A stretch of DNA of 64,000 bases, taken from assembly GCA_026709415.1 (NCBI GenBank), contig JAPOSZ010000012.1, forward strand, positions 50,645 through 114,644. Reading direction: 5' to 3'. The translations under genes and the position numbers were made by a program. This document shows positions 38,849-48,346 of this stretch, one piece after another. The stretch is from Flavobacteriaceae bacterium. Its GTDB lineage: Bacteria > Bacteroidota > Bacteroidia > Flavobacteriales > Flavobacteriaceae. Within the stretch, counting starts at the first letter, position 1, and each line of letters starts with the position of its first letter. Below the pieces are notes generated by a model that was not told the DNA's origin, did not search any database, and saw nothing but the letters and a program-made list of their open reading frames with translations.

Positions 38849-39475
38849 TTAATTACGATTGGCTTTAGAAGGTTCCGCTTCTGAAAGCTTTTGAGGAAAC
38901 ATTTTTTTAACTTGGTCGAGCTTGGGTTTTAATTCTTCTCTGATATCAAGATCGGTGCGTGGATCATCGTAGGTATTCTGAGCTTCAACATAAGACAAAC
39001 CTTCTTGCGGAAACAAACGTTTGAATTCTCTGTTCCGAAGATCATTGTATGCTCCAACTAATTCATTTTGAACGGCGATATACACTTTGTATGAGGTTTC
39101 TCGATCATTTTTAAGCGATATAACCGCTCGATCGGGGTTAACCGATGAACTAGGATCACGACTTCCTTGACAATAGTCACAAGCTTCTTCTGCTTCACCA
39201 GCTCCGTTATCCAAAAATTCGATAGCTAAACCTCGCAAATCTTCTAACTCAGTCAAATTTTCTTCAACCAGAAGTTGGTTGTATTTATTGACCACGACTT
39301 CAAAGATATTCCGCTCTTTAATTTCGGGGGGATCATCCAATTGGTCCATCGGAGGAAGTTTTCGATTGATTCCACTGTCGGTTTCAATCGTCGTGGTAAC
39401 AAGAAAGAAAATCAATAGTAGAAAGGCGATATCCGCCATAGATCCTGCATTGACATCAGATACTTTTCTAGGCAT
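38849..39475 (-). CDS. ExbD/TolR-type protein, copy 1
   Basis: A 208-residue ExbD homologue with the membrane helix MADIAFLLLIFFLVTTTI and its conserved aspartate, followed by a longer periplasmic part including CDYCQG, two cysteines that could form a disulfide. It overlaps the upstream hypothetical gene by eight bases. Confidence 0.88.
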   Translation of the reverse strand: MPRKVSDVNAGSMADIAFLLLIFFLVTTTIETDSGINRKLPPMDQLDDPPEIKERNIFEVVVNKYNQLLVEENLTELEDLRGLAIEFLDNGAGEAEEACDYCQGSRDPSSSVNPDRAVISLKNDRETSYKVYIAVQNELVGAYNDLRNREFKRLFPQEGLSYVEAQNTYDDPRTDLDIREELKPKLDQVKKMFPQKLSEAEPSKANRN

Positions 39476-39962
39476 TACCAGAAGGCTTAAAAAGGCGACT
39501 AATTCCTCCCCAAATCATGGAACCAAAGGCCACAAAGACTAAGATGAAAAATAATTTGAGACCTGTTTCGACCATTCTTGATCCGGTAGCAGATAATACT
39601 TGATTGTCTTTCATTGGGGTTTCTTCTCCTGAGGAAATCAAAAAGGCAATCAAAAAGAATCCTAAAAATAAACCAATAGCCAAGAGAGACTTTCTAAGTG
39701 TTTTCTTATCCCTAAAGATATCTCTAAATGCAAAGTAAAGTGTGATAACAGTAATTAAAAGTAAAATGCCAATGGCTAATGAAACAAATGAAGAAACCGG
39801 ACCAAAATCCCCCACGGCAGCCCCCATTTCTATCTGCTCATCACCGACATATAGTACTCTTAGGAGTAGATACAGTCCTAAAAAAGACAGGATCAAAGTG
39901 ATTACTCGAAAAACTTTTAGCGGTTTTGATGCATATTCCGTATCTGTCGATAGAAAATTCAT
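39468..39962 (-). CDS. Small membrane protein of the ExbB-ExbD cluster
   Basis: A 164-residue protein with four predicted membrane segments (about 17-35, 45-70, 85-110, 135-158). I do not recognise a named domain. Its fixed place between the ExbB-type and ExbD-type genes, with six bases and an eight-base overlap, suggests a role in the same complex. Confidence 0.75.
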   Translation of the reverse strand: MNFLSTDTEYASKPLKVFRVITLILSFLGLYLLLRVLYVGDEQIEMGAAVGDFGPVSSFVSLAIGILLLITVITLYFAFRDIFRDKKTLRKSLLAIGLFLGFFLIAFLISSGEETPMKDNQVLSATGSRMVETGLKLFFILVFVAFGSMIWGGISRLFKPSGNA

Positions 39963-39968
39963 GGAGAC

Positions 39969-40736
39969 TTAACTTTTATGTTTTACTAAAATATCAACCA
40001 ATGAAATGGAAGAATCCTCCATGTTGTTCACAATAGAGTCAATCTTTCCAATAATGTAATTATAAAATATCTGTAAAATAATAGCTACAATCAATCCGAA
40101 CACCGTAGTCAAAAGTGCCACTTTGATACCACCAGCCACTAAGGAAGGTTGCATGTCGCCAGCGGCTTCAATTTTATCAAATGCCTGAATCATCCCGATG
40201 ACTGTTCCCATGAATCCTAGCATCGGGGCTAAAGCAATGAATAATGAAATCCAAGAAACGTTTTTTTCAAGTTGTCCCATTTGTACACCGCCATATGCAA
40301 CAACGGCTTTTTCGGCACTTTCAATGCCTTCGTCTAAACGATCTAGTCCTTGAAAAAATATGGACGCAACAGGTCCTCTTGTATTTCGACAAATTTCTTT
40401 AGCCTCTTCAACGCCACCGTCTCCAGAAATCGCTGATTCAATTCGATGGATCAATTGTTTGTTATTAGTCGTCGCCAGATTGAGGTAAATGATTCTCTCA
40501 ATAGAGATTGCAAGCCCCAAGATCAAACAAACCAATACAATACCCATAAAACCTGGGCCCCCCTCAATAAATCGTTTTTTAAGCTCTTGCGTAAATCCGG
40601 TGGTTGTTTCTTCCGCTGCCACATCATCTTGCACCACAACAGCGACCATTTCTTCTGATACTGACTCAATGGCAGTGAATCCAAAAGCCATTGGCGTTAG
40701 CACAAAGATGGCTAGTGTTAGTAACATTTTCTTCAT
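39969..40736 (-). CDS. MotA/TolQ/ExbB proton-channel family protein
   Basis: A 255-residue protein with an N-terminal signal peptide (MLLTLAIFVLTPMAFGF) and a periplasmic extension before the first membrane helix, as common in Bacteroidota. The conserved region ISLFIALAPMLGFMGTVIGMIQAFD and ALLTTVFGLIVAIILQ form the channel helices. It starts the operon with the hypothetical protein and two ExbD proteins. Confidence 0.9.
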   Translation of the reverse strand: MKKMLLTLAIFVLTPMAFGFTAIESVSEEMVAVVVQDDVAAEETTTGFTQELKKRFIEGGPGFMGIVLVCLILGLAISIERIIYLNLATTNNKQLIHRIESAISGDGGVEEAKEICRNTRGPVASIFFQGLDRLDEGIESAEKAVVAYGGVQMGQLEKNVSWISLFIALAPMLGFMGTVIGMIQAFDKIEAAGDMQPSLVAGGIKVALLTTVFGLIVAIILQIFYNYIIGKIDSIVNNMEDSSISLVDILVKHKS

Positions 40737-40906
40737 TGTAGGTTTATTAAATTTTAATTGGCGTTAAATATAGTAGTTTTTATAAAAAAATGAACTCCGA
40801 GACAATATTTTGAGTTTTTTAAAGTCAAACGCTACTCTGAATTCAGGTCGCTGTTATAAACCTCAATTGAATTAGCCCAAAAAGATTTTTGTCAGTGTTG
40901 TTTTTT

Positions 40907-40914
40907 TATCTTTG
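40907..40914 (+). promoter_or_regulatory. -7 promoter box of the cysteine-rich small gene
   Basis: TATCTTTG, a full TAnnTTTG match, ends 23 bases before the ATG of the 29-residue gene. A TTG at 40889-40891 lies 15 bases upstream, slightly closer than usual. Confidence 0.5.
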
Positions 40915-40937
40915 AATCAGAATTTTTATATAAATCA

Positions 40938-41024
40938 ATGAAAGATTGTTGTGACTGTTGTGAATCTTGTACGGCGAATGATTGCAAAAACTGCGTATGC
41001 AACCCTTGCAATTGTGAAACCTGT
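40938..41024 (+). CDS. 29-residue cysteine-rich protein, metallothionein-like
   Basis: An ATG-started frame of 29 codons (stop TAA at 41025-41027) encodes 11 cysteines, at positions 4, 5, 7, 8, 11, 16, 19, 21, 24, 26 and 29. They lie in the clusters CCDCCESC and CKNCVCNPCNCETC, with acidic and Asn residues between and no other aromatic or large hydrophobic residues. The spacing suggests a thiolate metal cluster. It does not match the longer SmtA-type bacterial metallothioneins that I know. It has its own promoter box and sits between the ExbB gene and tRNA-Ser. Function as metal buffer is inferred from composition only. Confidence 0.65.
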
Positions 41025-41148
41025 TAAAAGACAAGAAGACTTCATAAACATTTTGTTATAAAGATTTTTAATCTAGTGTTCGGTATTTACTTTTGATACC
41101 GGTGCGATTCTCGTCGATTTTGTTGACAGTCTAACTTAGCGGTTATCG

Positions 41149-41238
41149 CAGAGAGGAAGGGATTCGAACCCTCGATTCCGATGCAATCGGAATACACACT
41201 TTCCAGGCGTGCGCCTTCGACCACTCGGCCACCTCTCT
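41149..41238 (-). tRNA. tRNA-Ser (anticodon GGA)
   Basis: The minus strand folds as a 90-base class II tRNA: acceptor AGAGAGG/CCTCTCT with discriminator G, D arm GCCGAGTGG, anticodon loop CTGGAAA, a long variable arm (ATTCCGATT...CGGAAT) and T arm GAGGGTTCGAATCCC. The anticodon GGA reads serine codons UCC and UCU, and the long variable arm fits serine. The 3' CCA is not encoded. Confidence 0.95.
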
Positions 41239-41395
41239 AAGTGGTGCAAATTTAGTTTCAATTAAAGTAACGAAGTTTCTCTTTGATTTAAAGATTATCT
41301 CGTGAGTTTACACGACTCAATGTATAAGTGGTATGAAGGGATTACGGAATATCATGGAATATACGAATCGCAGTTTATTTTTGGAATCGTTTAAA

Positions 41396-42172
41396 TCACA
41401 AACCTGAGGTACCAAATAATTGTTGTGCATTTTGAGTCGTTTTTTCAATGAGCGTTTTGGAATCTAGTTGGTAGCATTCGCATACTTTTTCAAGAATATA
41501 TTTTAAATAAGATGGTTCATTTCGCTTTCCTCGAAATGGACTCGGACTTAAATAAGGAGCGTCGGTTTCTAAAACGATACTTTCTATAGGTATTTCATGT
41601 AAAATTTTATCCAATCCCCCATTTTTATATGTCACTACACCTCCAATCCCTATTTTAAATCCTAGATCGATAGCTTTTTTTGCTTGGTCAAGGGATCCCG
41701 TAAAACAATGAAAGACCCCTCTCAATGAGGGTTGATAGTGTTTTTCAATAATCTCATAAACATCATTAAAACTTTCTCTTGTATGTAATACGATTGGTAA
41801 ATTATAACCAATGGCCCATAGGATTTGATTTTCTAAAGCCTTTATTTGTTCTTTTATAAATTGTTTTGACCAGTGATAGTCCAATCCAATTTCTCCGATG
41901 GCATAAAATGATCTTTTTTCTAATTGGGCTTTCATCCATTTTAATTCGGTTTTGTAATCTTTAGTCACCGAACAAGGGTGAAGGCCCATCATCAATTTTA
42001 TTTGATTTGGAAATTGGTTTTCAAGTCGATACATTGAATCGATGTGTTTTGAAGAAATACAGGGAAGGAAAAATTCTTTAACTCGGTTATCATTAGCTCT
42101 TTTGATCACTTGAGTGATATCATGATCAAATTCTTTTAGGTAAAGGTGCGCATGGGTGTCGACTAGATGCAT
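41396..42172 (-). CDS. TatD-family deoxyribonuclease
   Basis: A metal-dependent hydrolase of 258 residues. The metal site is seen in VDTHAHL (His7, His9), GEIGLDYHW, VLHTRES, HCFTGS and LETDAPYLSP. TatD enzymes have 3'-5' exonuclease activity and a role in DNA repair in E. coli. The cellular role here is not shown. It is divergent from the retropepsin-like gene. Confidence 0.93.
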   Translation of the reverse strand: MHLVDTHAHLYLKEFDHDITQVIKRANDNRVKEFFLPCISSKHIDSMYRLENQFPNQIKLMMGLHPCSVTKDYKTELKWMKAQLEKRSFYAIGEIGLDYHWSKQFIKEQIKALENQILWAIGYNLPIVLHTRESFNDVYEIIEKHYQPSLRGVFHCFTGSLDQAKKAIDLGFKIGIGGVVTYKNGGLDKILHEIPIESIVLETDAPYLSPSPFRGKRNEPSYLKYILEKVCECYQLDSKTLIEKTTQNAQQLFGTSGL

Positions 42173-42217
42173 ATTTAGAATACTTTTGATTTAAACCCTA
42201 AAACACAAGATTTTATT

Positions 42218-42640
42218 TTGAGAAAAGGAAAGTCAAAACTACGGTACACCACAACAAAACATCTATTGACTAAGGGACAAATCAATAATAAAAAAGGAAT
42301 TTTTTTGATCGATACGGGAGCTTCTATTTGTTGTGTTAATCAAGAAAAAATGAAATATTTTGGCATTCAATCTTTTGGCCAATCGATTCAAGCATTGATG
42401 GTTAATGGCCAAAACGTTTCAGCCACCCCGACTTCAAGGTGTGAGTTAAAACTAGGAAGATTTAAATTAGGAAAACACCATATGGTACTCATTGATATGC
42501 GCATTATTAATCAAGAATTGACCAAAAACAAATGTGAATCTATTGATGCCATTATAGGCGGAGAGTTATTGAAACAAATCGGGGCTCAAATAGATTATAA
42601 CACCATGACGCTCCAATTCAACTATAGACCTAAAGCTTGA
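42218..42640 (+). CDS. Retropepsin-like aspartic protease
   Basis: A 140-residue single-domain protein with the active-site motif [13 protein letters not shown] (DTGAS near residue 31) and the matching [11 protein letters not shown] hydrophobic-Gly region near the C-terminus. A dimer would be needed for activity as in retroviral proteases. The start is TTG 42218; no ATG is available before residue 45. No signal peptide is seen. Its last 19 bases overlap the sucB end on the other strand. Confidence 0.75.
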   Translation: MRKGKSKLRYTTTKHLLTKGQINNKKGIFLIDTGASICCVNQEKMKYFGIQSFGQSIQALMVNGQNVSATPTSRCELKLGRFKLGKHHMVLIDMRIINQELTKNKCESIDAIIGGELLKQIGAQIDYNTMTLQFNYRPKA

Positions 42641-43914
42641 TGTTCATTTCCGCCCATCAATAATTCAACCGGATTTTCCAGATTTTCTTTGACTTTAACT
42701 AAAAATCCTACCGACTCTTTTCCATCAATTAATCGATGGTCATAGGAAACAGCCAAATACATCATTGGTTTTATAACAATTTTATTGTCGACCACCACGG
42801 GTCTTGAAATGATATTGTGCATCCCCAAAATGGCTGATTGAGGGGGATTGATGATCGGAGTCGATAGCATGGAACCAAAGATGCCTCCGTTAGTGATGGT
42901 AAAAGTTCCGCCAGTCATTTCATCTATCGTTAATTGTCCATCTCTCGCTTTGACGGCCAACCGAACGATTTCTTGTTCGATTTCAGCAAATGAAAGCAAT
43001 TCAGCATTACGAACCACTGGAACTAAAAGCCCACGGGGTCCAGAAACAGCAATTGAAATATCGTAATAATCGTGAGTGATTTTATAATCATGATCAATCA
43101 TGGAGTTTACATCGGGAAATTCTTTTAATCCAACCACAACGGCTTTAGTGAAAAAACTCATAAATCCAAGTTTTACGCCGTGTTCTTCAAAAAAGGGTTC
43201 TTTGTGTTTTTTTCTTAATTCAAAAATAGCTTCCATGTTGACTTCATTAAACGTGGTCAACATGGCCGTTTGATTTTTCACATCAACCAATCGTTGAGCA
43301 ATTTTTCGCCTCAATGAACTGAGTTTTTTACTCGTTAAAGATCGTTCTGTCCCCGGTGGTGCTGTCCCCATCGAAGGCACGGCTTTAATGGCATCTTCTT
43401 TTGTGATTCGACCACCTTTACCCGATCCAGTGACTTGATTGCTCGGGATGCCCTTTTCCGCCAAAATCTTTTTTGCAGCAGGGGAGGGGATCGTTACGGA
43501 ATTATTTCTTAAGGTGGGTTGAATTGATGGTTTGTTTTGAGGAGGGCTAACGGGAGTGACCACGGGTGAACTTGATAGAGATTCAATGGTTGGAAGATTG
43601 GGGCTTGATTGGGATGGGGGTTGAGTAACTGAGGGCTTAGAATCCGACGCTAGGGGTTGAACCGGTGGGGAAGCTTGGATGGATGAATCAATTTTACACA
43701 CAACATCACCCACATTGATGGTATCCCCTTCTGAGACATTAAATTGAATCACACCACTAGCTTCAGAGTATAATTCTAGAGTGGCTTTATCTGAATCGAG
43801 TTCTGCAATGAGTTGGTTTTTTTCGACAAAATCACCATTGGATACAAGTAATTGGGCAATTTCGATTTCTGATATGGATTCTCCAGGTGAAGGAGCTTTT
43901 ACTTCAACTAACAT
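42622..43914 (-). CDS. sucB: Dihydrolipoyllysine succinyltransferase (E2 of 2-oxoglutarate dehydrogenase)
   Basis: The E2 subunit, 430 residues: lipoyl domain with lysine 43 in DSDKATLEL, a Pro/Ser-rich linker, a peripheral-subunit-binding domain ([12 protein letters not shown], about 143-170) and the catalytic acyltransferase domain ending with [10 protein letters not shown] that carries the catalytic His and Asp. It follows sucA by 52 bases. Confidence 0.95.
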   Translation of the reverse strand: MLVEVKAPSPGESISEIEIAQLLVSNGDFVEKNQLIAELDSDKATLELYSEASGVIQFNVSEGDTINVGDVVCKIDSSIQASPPVQPLASDSKPSVTQPPSQSSPNLPTIESLSSSPVVTPVSPPQNKPSIQPTLRNNSVTIPSPAAKKILAEKGIPSNQVTGSGKGGRITKEDAIKAVPSMGTAPPGTERSLTSKKLSSLRRKIAQRLVDVKNQTAMLTTFNEVNMEAIFELRKKHKEPFFEEHGVKLGFMSFFTKAVVVGLKEFPDVNSMIDHDYKITHDYYDISIAVSGPRGLLVPVVRNAELLSFAEIEQEIVRLAVKARDGQLTIDEMTGGTFTITNGGIFGSMLSTPIINPPQSAILGMHNIISRPVVVDNKIVIKPMMYLAVSYDHRLIDGKESVGFLVKVKENLENPVELLMGGNEHQALGL

Positions 43915-43966
43915 TTTTGATACATTAATGATTGAACTATAGAAGGGGATTTAATAATATCTACTA

Positions 43967-46897
43967 CTATGAATGAACAGTGAGGGCAAAGATATCGATT
44001 GATGAGTCAAACACCGAACTTAGAATTTGATTTTGACGTTTGGAATAACGAGCCTTGTTTCCTGAGGCCGTAGAACTATAAAATCTTCTTGTGACAGGTC
44101 TAAAATTCCTAGCTTCTTCTAATCGCATCAGTAAAAAGGCCCATACGCCCATATTTCGAGGTTCTTCTTGTGCCCAAACAATATCTTTAGTTTGATGGTA
44201 TTGTTCTAAAATATCCCGAATTTCATCTTTAGGAAGGGGATAAATTTGTTCTAATCGTACCAAAGCCACATCAAAACGTTTTCTCTTTTCTCTTTCAGCC
44301 AATAAATCGTAATAAAATTTACCCATACAAAAAACCAGGGTTTTACACACGCTTGGTTTGACTAATTCATCTGGAATGACACGTTTGAAATGTCCAGATA
44401 AAAATTCACTTTTATCTGAAATGACTAGGGGATGTCTCAACAAACTTTTAGGTGTGAAAATAATCAGAGGTTTTCGGTATTCGACTTTCATTTGTCTTCG
44501 CAATAAATGGAAAAAGTTAGCCGGTGTAGAGCAGTTGGCGACACAGATATTACCTCTAGCACAGAGTTGTAAAAAACGTTCGATGCGTCCAGATGAATGT
44601 TCGGCCCCTTGTCCTTCATAACCATGCGGTAAGTAAAGAACCAATCCATTTTGAACTTTCCATTTGGCTTCTGCTGATGTCAGATATTGATCGATGATAA
44701 TTTGAGCCCCATTGGCAAAATCACCAAATTGAGCTTCCCAAATAGTCAAAGTGTTGGGATCATTCAGAGCATAGCCATATTCAAATCCTAAAACACCATA
44801 CTCCGATAGTAAGGAATTGTAAATATTAAATGTTCCTTGATGGTGAGCTTTTATTTCATTAAGTTGAATGATTTCAATTTCAGCTTCTTCACTTTTAATA
44901 ATGGCATGACGATGTGAAAAGGTCCCCCTTTCAACATCTTGACCAGAAATCCTAACATGATGGTTTTCCAATAAAAGTGAGCCGTAAGCTAGGTGTTCTG
45001 CTGTGGCCCAATCAATTTTGTGAGACTCAAACAACATCTTTTTACGATCTTTTATCAACCGCAAAATTTGTCTTAAAAATTTGGTGTCCTCTGGGAGCTT
45101 GGTCAGGGCTTTTCCAATCAATTGATACGATTGATCATCAATACCCGTTTCTATATCAAACATGGTCTCCTCTTCTTCAACTTGTTGATAGGCTTTCCAT
45201 TCATTTTCCATAAAGGCAGTAACTACAGGTCCCGTTTCATCTTTTCTTGAATCTTCATGTCGATCAGAAAGATAAGTCTCGTATTGATGCTCAATAGACT
45301 TCAGTTCTTTTTCATTCAAATATCTTTCTCGTATTAGTTTTTGAACATAAATATCTTTTGGATTGGGGTGTTTGGCAATGACTTTATACAATTGAGGTTG
45401 TGTAAATCGAGGCTCGTCCCCTTCGTTATGACCATATTTTCTGTAACCTAATAAATCAATAAAAACATCGGACTGAAATCGGTCACGATATTTTGTAGCA
45501 AATACAGCCGCATGCACGACAGCTTCCACATTATCGGCATTGACATGTAACACCAATGATTGAGTTACTTTAGCGATATCAGTACAATAGGTACTGGATC
45601 GACCATCCTGATAATCGGTCGTGAATCCAATTTGGTTGTTGACAATAATATGAATGGTCCCACCAACTTGATAGCCTTTGAGTTTCTCCATTTGAATCAG
45701 TTCATAAGCCAAACCTTGTCCAGCAACGGCCGCATCACCATGAATAACAATGGAAACAACTTTGGCGTTATCTTGATGAAATTTTTTATCGATTTTTGAA
45801 CGTGCTATCCCTTGGACAATAGATCCTACAGATTCTAGATGGGATGGGTTTGGTGCTAGCGTAAGATTCACCCGTTTGCTCTTTTTGGTCAACCGATTGG
45901 AAGTCCAACCCAAATGATATTTGACATCGCCGTCAAAAGAACTATCTTGGTAATCCTTTTGTTCAAATTCATTAAAAATGTCTTTAGGTGGTTTACCAAA
46001 AACATTAGCCAAGACATTTAAACGTCCTCGGTGTGCCATTCCCACGACAAAATCAATCACGCCACTGTCAGCTCCAGTCTCGATAATGGCATCGAGGGCC
46101 GCAATGAGGGATTCTCCACCTTCTAAAGAAAACCGTTTTTCACCGACGTATTTTCTATGTAAAAAACTTTCAAAAGCTACGGCTTGATTTAATTTTTTGA
46201 GAATTTCAATTTTTTGATTGGCCGTAAAAATGGTTCTGTTTTCATTTTGGTGGATATAATCTTCGATGAACTTCGTTTTTCGTTCACTGCGCAGGTACAC
46301 ATATTCGATACCAATCGCTTCACAATAAATCGATTCGAGATGTTCGAGTATTTTCTCCAAGGTAGTGGTCCCGATGCCAAGCATTTCTCCCGCTTTGAAT
46401 TTTTTTCGAAGGTCCATTTTGCTAAGACCAAAATTTTCAATATCGAGGGATGGAAAGTAGGCTCTTCTTTTTCTTACAGGATTTGTTTTTGTGAATAAAT
46501 GTCCCCGAGTTCGGTAATCGTTAATCAAATTGATGACTTGAAACTCTTTCATTACAATTTCTGTCGCATCTTTAGAAGCCGTATCGTCCAATTTAGTTTG
46601 AGGATGTTCAGGACTTGGGGTTGTTAAAACAGGTGTTTTGGCTGGAGGAGGGTTTTCTACAATAACAGGGGCATGACCATTGGGTTGTAAAGAACCATTG
46701 GCTGTGTTACTTTGGAATGAATTGTTTTGTTGAGGTTCCATGTAGTTTTGGTCCCCATTTTGTTCTGTTCCAAAATCATAGCCTTGAAAGAAAGCTCGCC
46801 AAGAAGGCTCTATTGAATCGGGATTTTCTAGATACTGTAGGTATTGTTGTTCAAAAAATGAACTGTGAACGGCATTTAAAAAAGAATATTTATCCAT
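43967..46897 (-). CDS. sucA: 2-oxoglutarate dehydrogenase E1 component
   Basis: The thiamine-diphosphate-dependent E1 subunit of 976 residues. The E2-binding N-terminus (NAVHSSFFEQQYLQYLENP) is present. VGMAHRGRLNVLANV, HGDAAVAGQGLAYE and NNQIGFTT form the thiamine-diphosphate and Mg site. The C-terminal half includes RGTFSHRHA and LPHGYEGQGAEHSSGRIER. It forms an operon with sucB. A near-match -7 box (TAATTTCG) lies about 30 bases upstream. Confidence 0.96.
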   Translation of the reverse strand: MDKYSFLNAVHSSFFEQQYLQYLENPDSIEPSWRAFFQGYDFGTEQNGDQNYMEPQQNNSFQSNTANGSLQPNGHAPVIVENPPPAKTPVLTTPSPEHPQTKLDDTASKDATEIVMKEFQVINLINDYRTRGHLFTKTNPVRKRRAYFPSLDIENFGLSKMDLRKKFKAGEMLGIGTTTLEKILEHLESIYCEAIGIEYVYLRSERKTKFIEDYIHQNENRTIFTANQKIEILKKLNQAVAFESFLHRKYVGEKRFSLEGGESLIAALDAIIETGADSGVIDFVVGMAHRGRLNVLANVFGKPPKDIFNEFEQKDYQDSSFDGDVKYHLGWTSNRLTKKSKRVNLTLAPNPSHLESVGSIVQGIARSKIDKKFHQDNAKVVSIVIHGDAAVAGQGLAYELIQMEKLKGYQVGGTIHIIVNNQIGFTTDYQDGRSSTYCTDIAKVTQSLVLHVNADNVEAVVHAAVFATKYRDRFQSDVFIDLLGYRKYGHNEGDEPRFTQPQLYKVIAKHPNPKDIYVQKLIRERYLNEKELKSIEHQYETYLSDRHEDSRKDETGPVVTAFMENEWKAYQQVEEEETMFDIETGIDDQSYQLIGKALTKLPEDTKFLRQILRLIKDRKKMLFESHKIDWATAEHLAYGSLLLENHHVRISGQDVERGTFSHRHAIIKSEEAEIEIIQLNEIKAHHQGTFNIYNSLLSEYGVLGFEYGYALNDPNTLTIWEAQFGDFANGAQIIIDQYLTSAEAKWKVQNGLVLYLPHGYEGQGAEHSSGRIERFLQLCARGNICVANCSTPANFFHLLRRQMKVEYRKPLIIFTPKSLLRHPLVISDKSEFLSGHFKRVIPDELVKPSVCKTLVFCMGKFYYDLLAEREKRKRFDVALVRLEQIYPLPKDEIRDILEQYHQTKDIVWAQEEPRNMGVWAFLLMRLEEARNFRPVTRRFYSSTASGNKARYSKRQNQILSSVFDSSIDIFALTVHS

Positions 46898-47121
46898 TGG
46901 TTTGGTACGAATTATTCACCGAAATTAACGAATTTGGAATCTAGGAAATAGATTCCATGAAGTCATGTCTAAGCAAAGCCAAGAATCACCTCCTTCATTA
47001 ATTTTAAAAATTGATTAAGAATAAAAACAATAATTCATCATGCTGTATTAACTTGAAAATTTCAACCAATAGCAATTAATATAGAATCCTAAATTTAAAA
47101 TCTTAAAAATCGAAATAAAAC

Positions 47122-47424
47122 ATGGAAGAATTTCAAAAAGTTTTAGAGGTGATGAGAGCCAAAGTGGAACAATCAAAACCGCTTGACGGCAAACTCAAAA
47201 TGGTCGTCAAGGGTTATCCAGTTGTTGTTATCGACGGGACTTCAGGCATCAATCAATTAATTCAAGAAGATATTTCAGCCGACTGTGAAATCCATATTGC
47301 CCCTGAAACCATCAAAGAAATTAGAGAAGGAAAGTTAAGTCCGATGAAGGCTATTCTGAGAAGGAAAATTAGAATAAAGGGAGATATGTCGATGGCCCTT
47401 CAATTAAAAAACTTTTTAAGCTAA
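47122..47424 (+). CDS. SCP2 sterol-binding-domain protein
   Basis: A 100-residue protein of the SCP2-like fold, a small lipid-binding domain: KMVVKGYPVVVIDGTSG, CEIHIAPETIKEIREGKLSPMKAI and KIRIKGDMSMALQL are typical. It may bind fatty acyl groups. A TTG-started kinase gene follows after seven bases. Confidence 0.85.
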   Translation: MEEFQKVLEVMRAKVEQSKPLDGKLKMVVKGYPVVVIDGTSGINQLIQEDISADCEIHIAPETIKEIREGKLSPMKAILRRKIRIKGDMSMALQLKNFLS

Positions 47425-47431
47425 AGAAGGT

Positions 47432-48346
47432 TTGAGTCTCGATTCAATAGATTCCAGACCGATTGTTTGCTATGGTGAAATTCTCTATGATGTCTTTCCT
47501 GATAAAAAACTGATTGGGGGCGCCCCATTTAATGTTGCTCAGAGGATTCATTCATTGAATTACCCTTCCATTTTAGTATCAAGGGTTGGAAATGATTCCG
47601 ATGGAAAACAGGCACTTTCGTTTCTGCAGAAACAAAAAATACCAGTAGATTTTATCCAACAAGACAAAAATCATCCAACGGGAAGGGTAGAAGTCACACT
47701 AGATAAAGGGAATCCTATTTATCACATTTTAAAACATGTTGCTTGGGATTATATCGAGTGTTCCAATGATTTGAACCATTTGGTATCAAAATCCAAAGCC
47801 TTGATTTTTGGAAGTCTTTCTTCACGCTGTCCACAAAGTCGTCAAACACTTTCCAAATTAATCCCCCTTGCTAAAAACAATGTTTTTGATGTCAATTTAA
47901 GAGATCCATACTATGATCAGCCGTTAATTAAAGATTTAATCGAAAAAACCAATTTTTTAAAATGTAATGATTTTGAATTAGAAATCTTATGTCGTTACTA
48001 TTCAATAACATTCCGAGAGTTAAAAAGTCAAATGAAGGAACTGATCAATAAAACCAATCTGGAGCATATTTGTGTGACTTTGGGAAGTTCAGGAGCGATA
48101 CTGTATTTCAATCAAAGATTTTATTCTGATGATGGGTTTCCTGTTAAAGTTGTTGATACGGTCGGTGCAGGCGATTCTTTTCTGGGGACATTAATTCATG
48201 GATTATATACTCATTCAGGTACGCAGCCTCAACAAGTTCTTGAAAAAGCAAACGCGATCGGAGCAATTGTAGCTAGTAAATCAGGGGCCAATCCAACAAT
48301 CGATCAGAATGAAATCAATCAACTCATTGACTGCAGGACCCAATGA
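47432..48346 (+). CDS. PfkB-family carbohydrate kinase (fructokinase-like)
   Basis: A ribokinase-fold kinase of 304 residues, with [15 protein letters not shown] near residue 28, the N-terminal sugar site and the catalytic [13 protein letters not shown] motif near 245. It probably phosphorylates fructose or a related sugar. It starts with TTG at 47432 because no ATG is available. The RecQ-like gene start overlaps its stop by four bases (ATGA). Confidence 0.85.
   Translation: MSLDSIDSRPIVCYGEILYDVFPDKKLIGGAPFNVAQRIHSLNYPSILVSRVGNDSDGKQALSFLQKQKIPVDFIQQDKNHPTGRVEVTLDKGNPIYHILKHVAWDYIECSNDLNHLVSKSKALIFGSLSSRCPQSRQTLSKLIPLAKNNVFDVNLRDPYYDQPLIKDLIEKTNFLKCNDFELEILCRYYSITFRELKSQMKELINKTNLEHICVTLGSSGAILYFNQRFYSDDGFPVKVVDTVGAGDSFLGTLIHGLYTHSGTQPQQVLEKANAIGAIVASKSGANPTIDQNEINQLIDCRTQ

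Noticed and set aside
41081..41101. Hairpin CGGTAT/ATACCG after the cysteine-rich gene
   Set aside because: No T run on either strand, 6-bp stem with 9-base loop; too weak to call a terminator.
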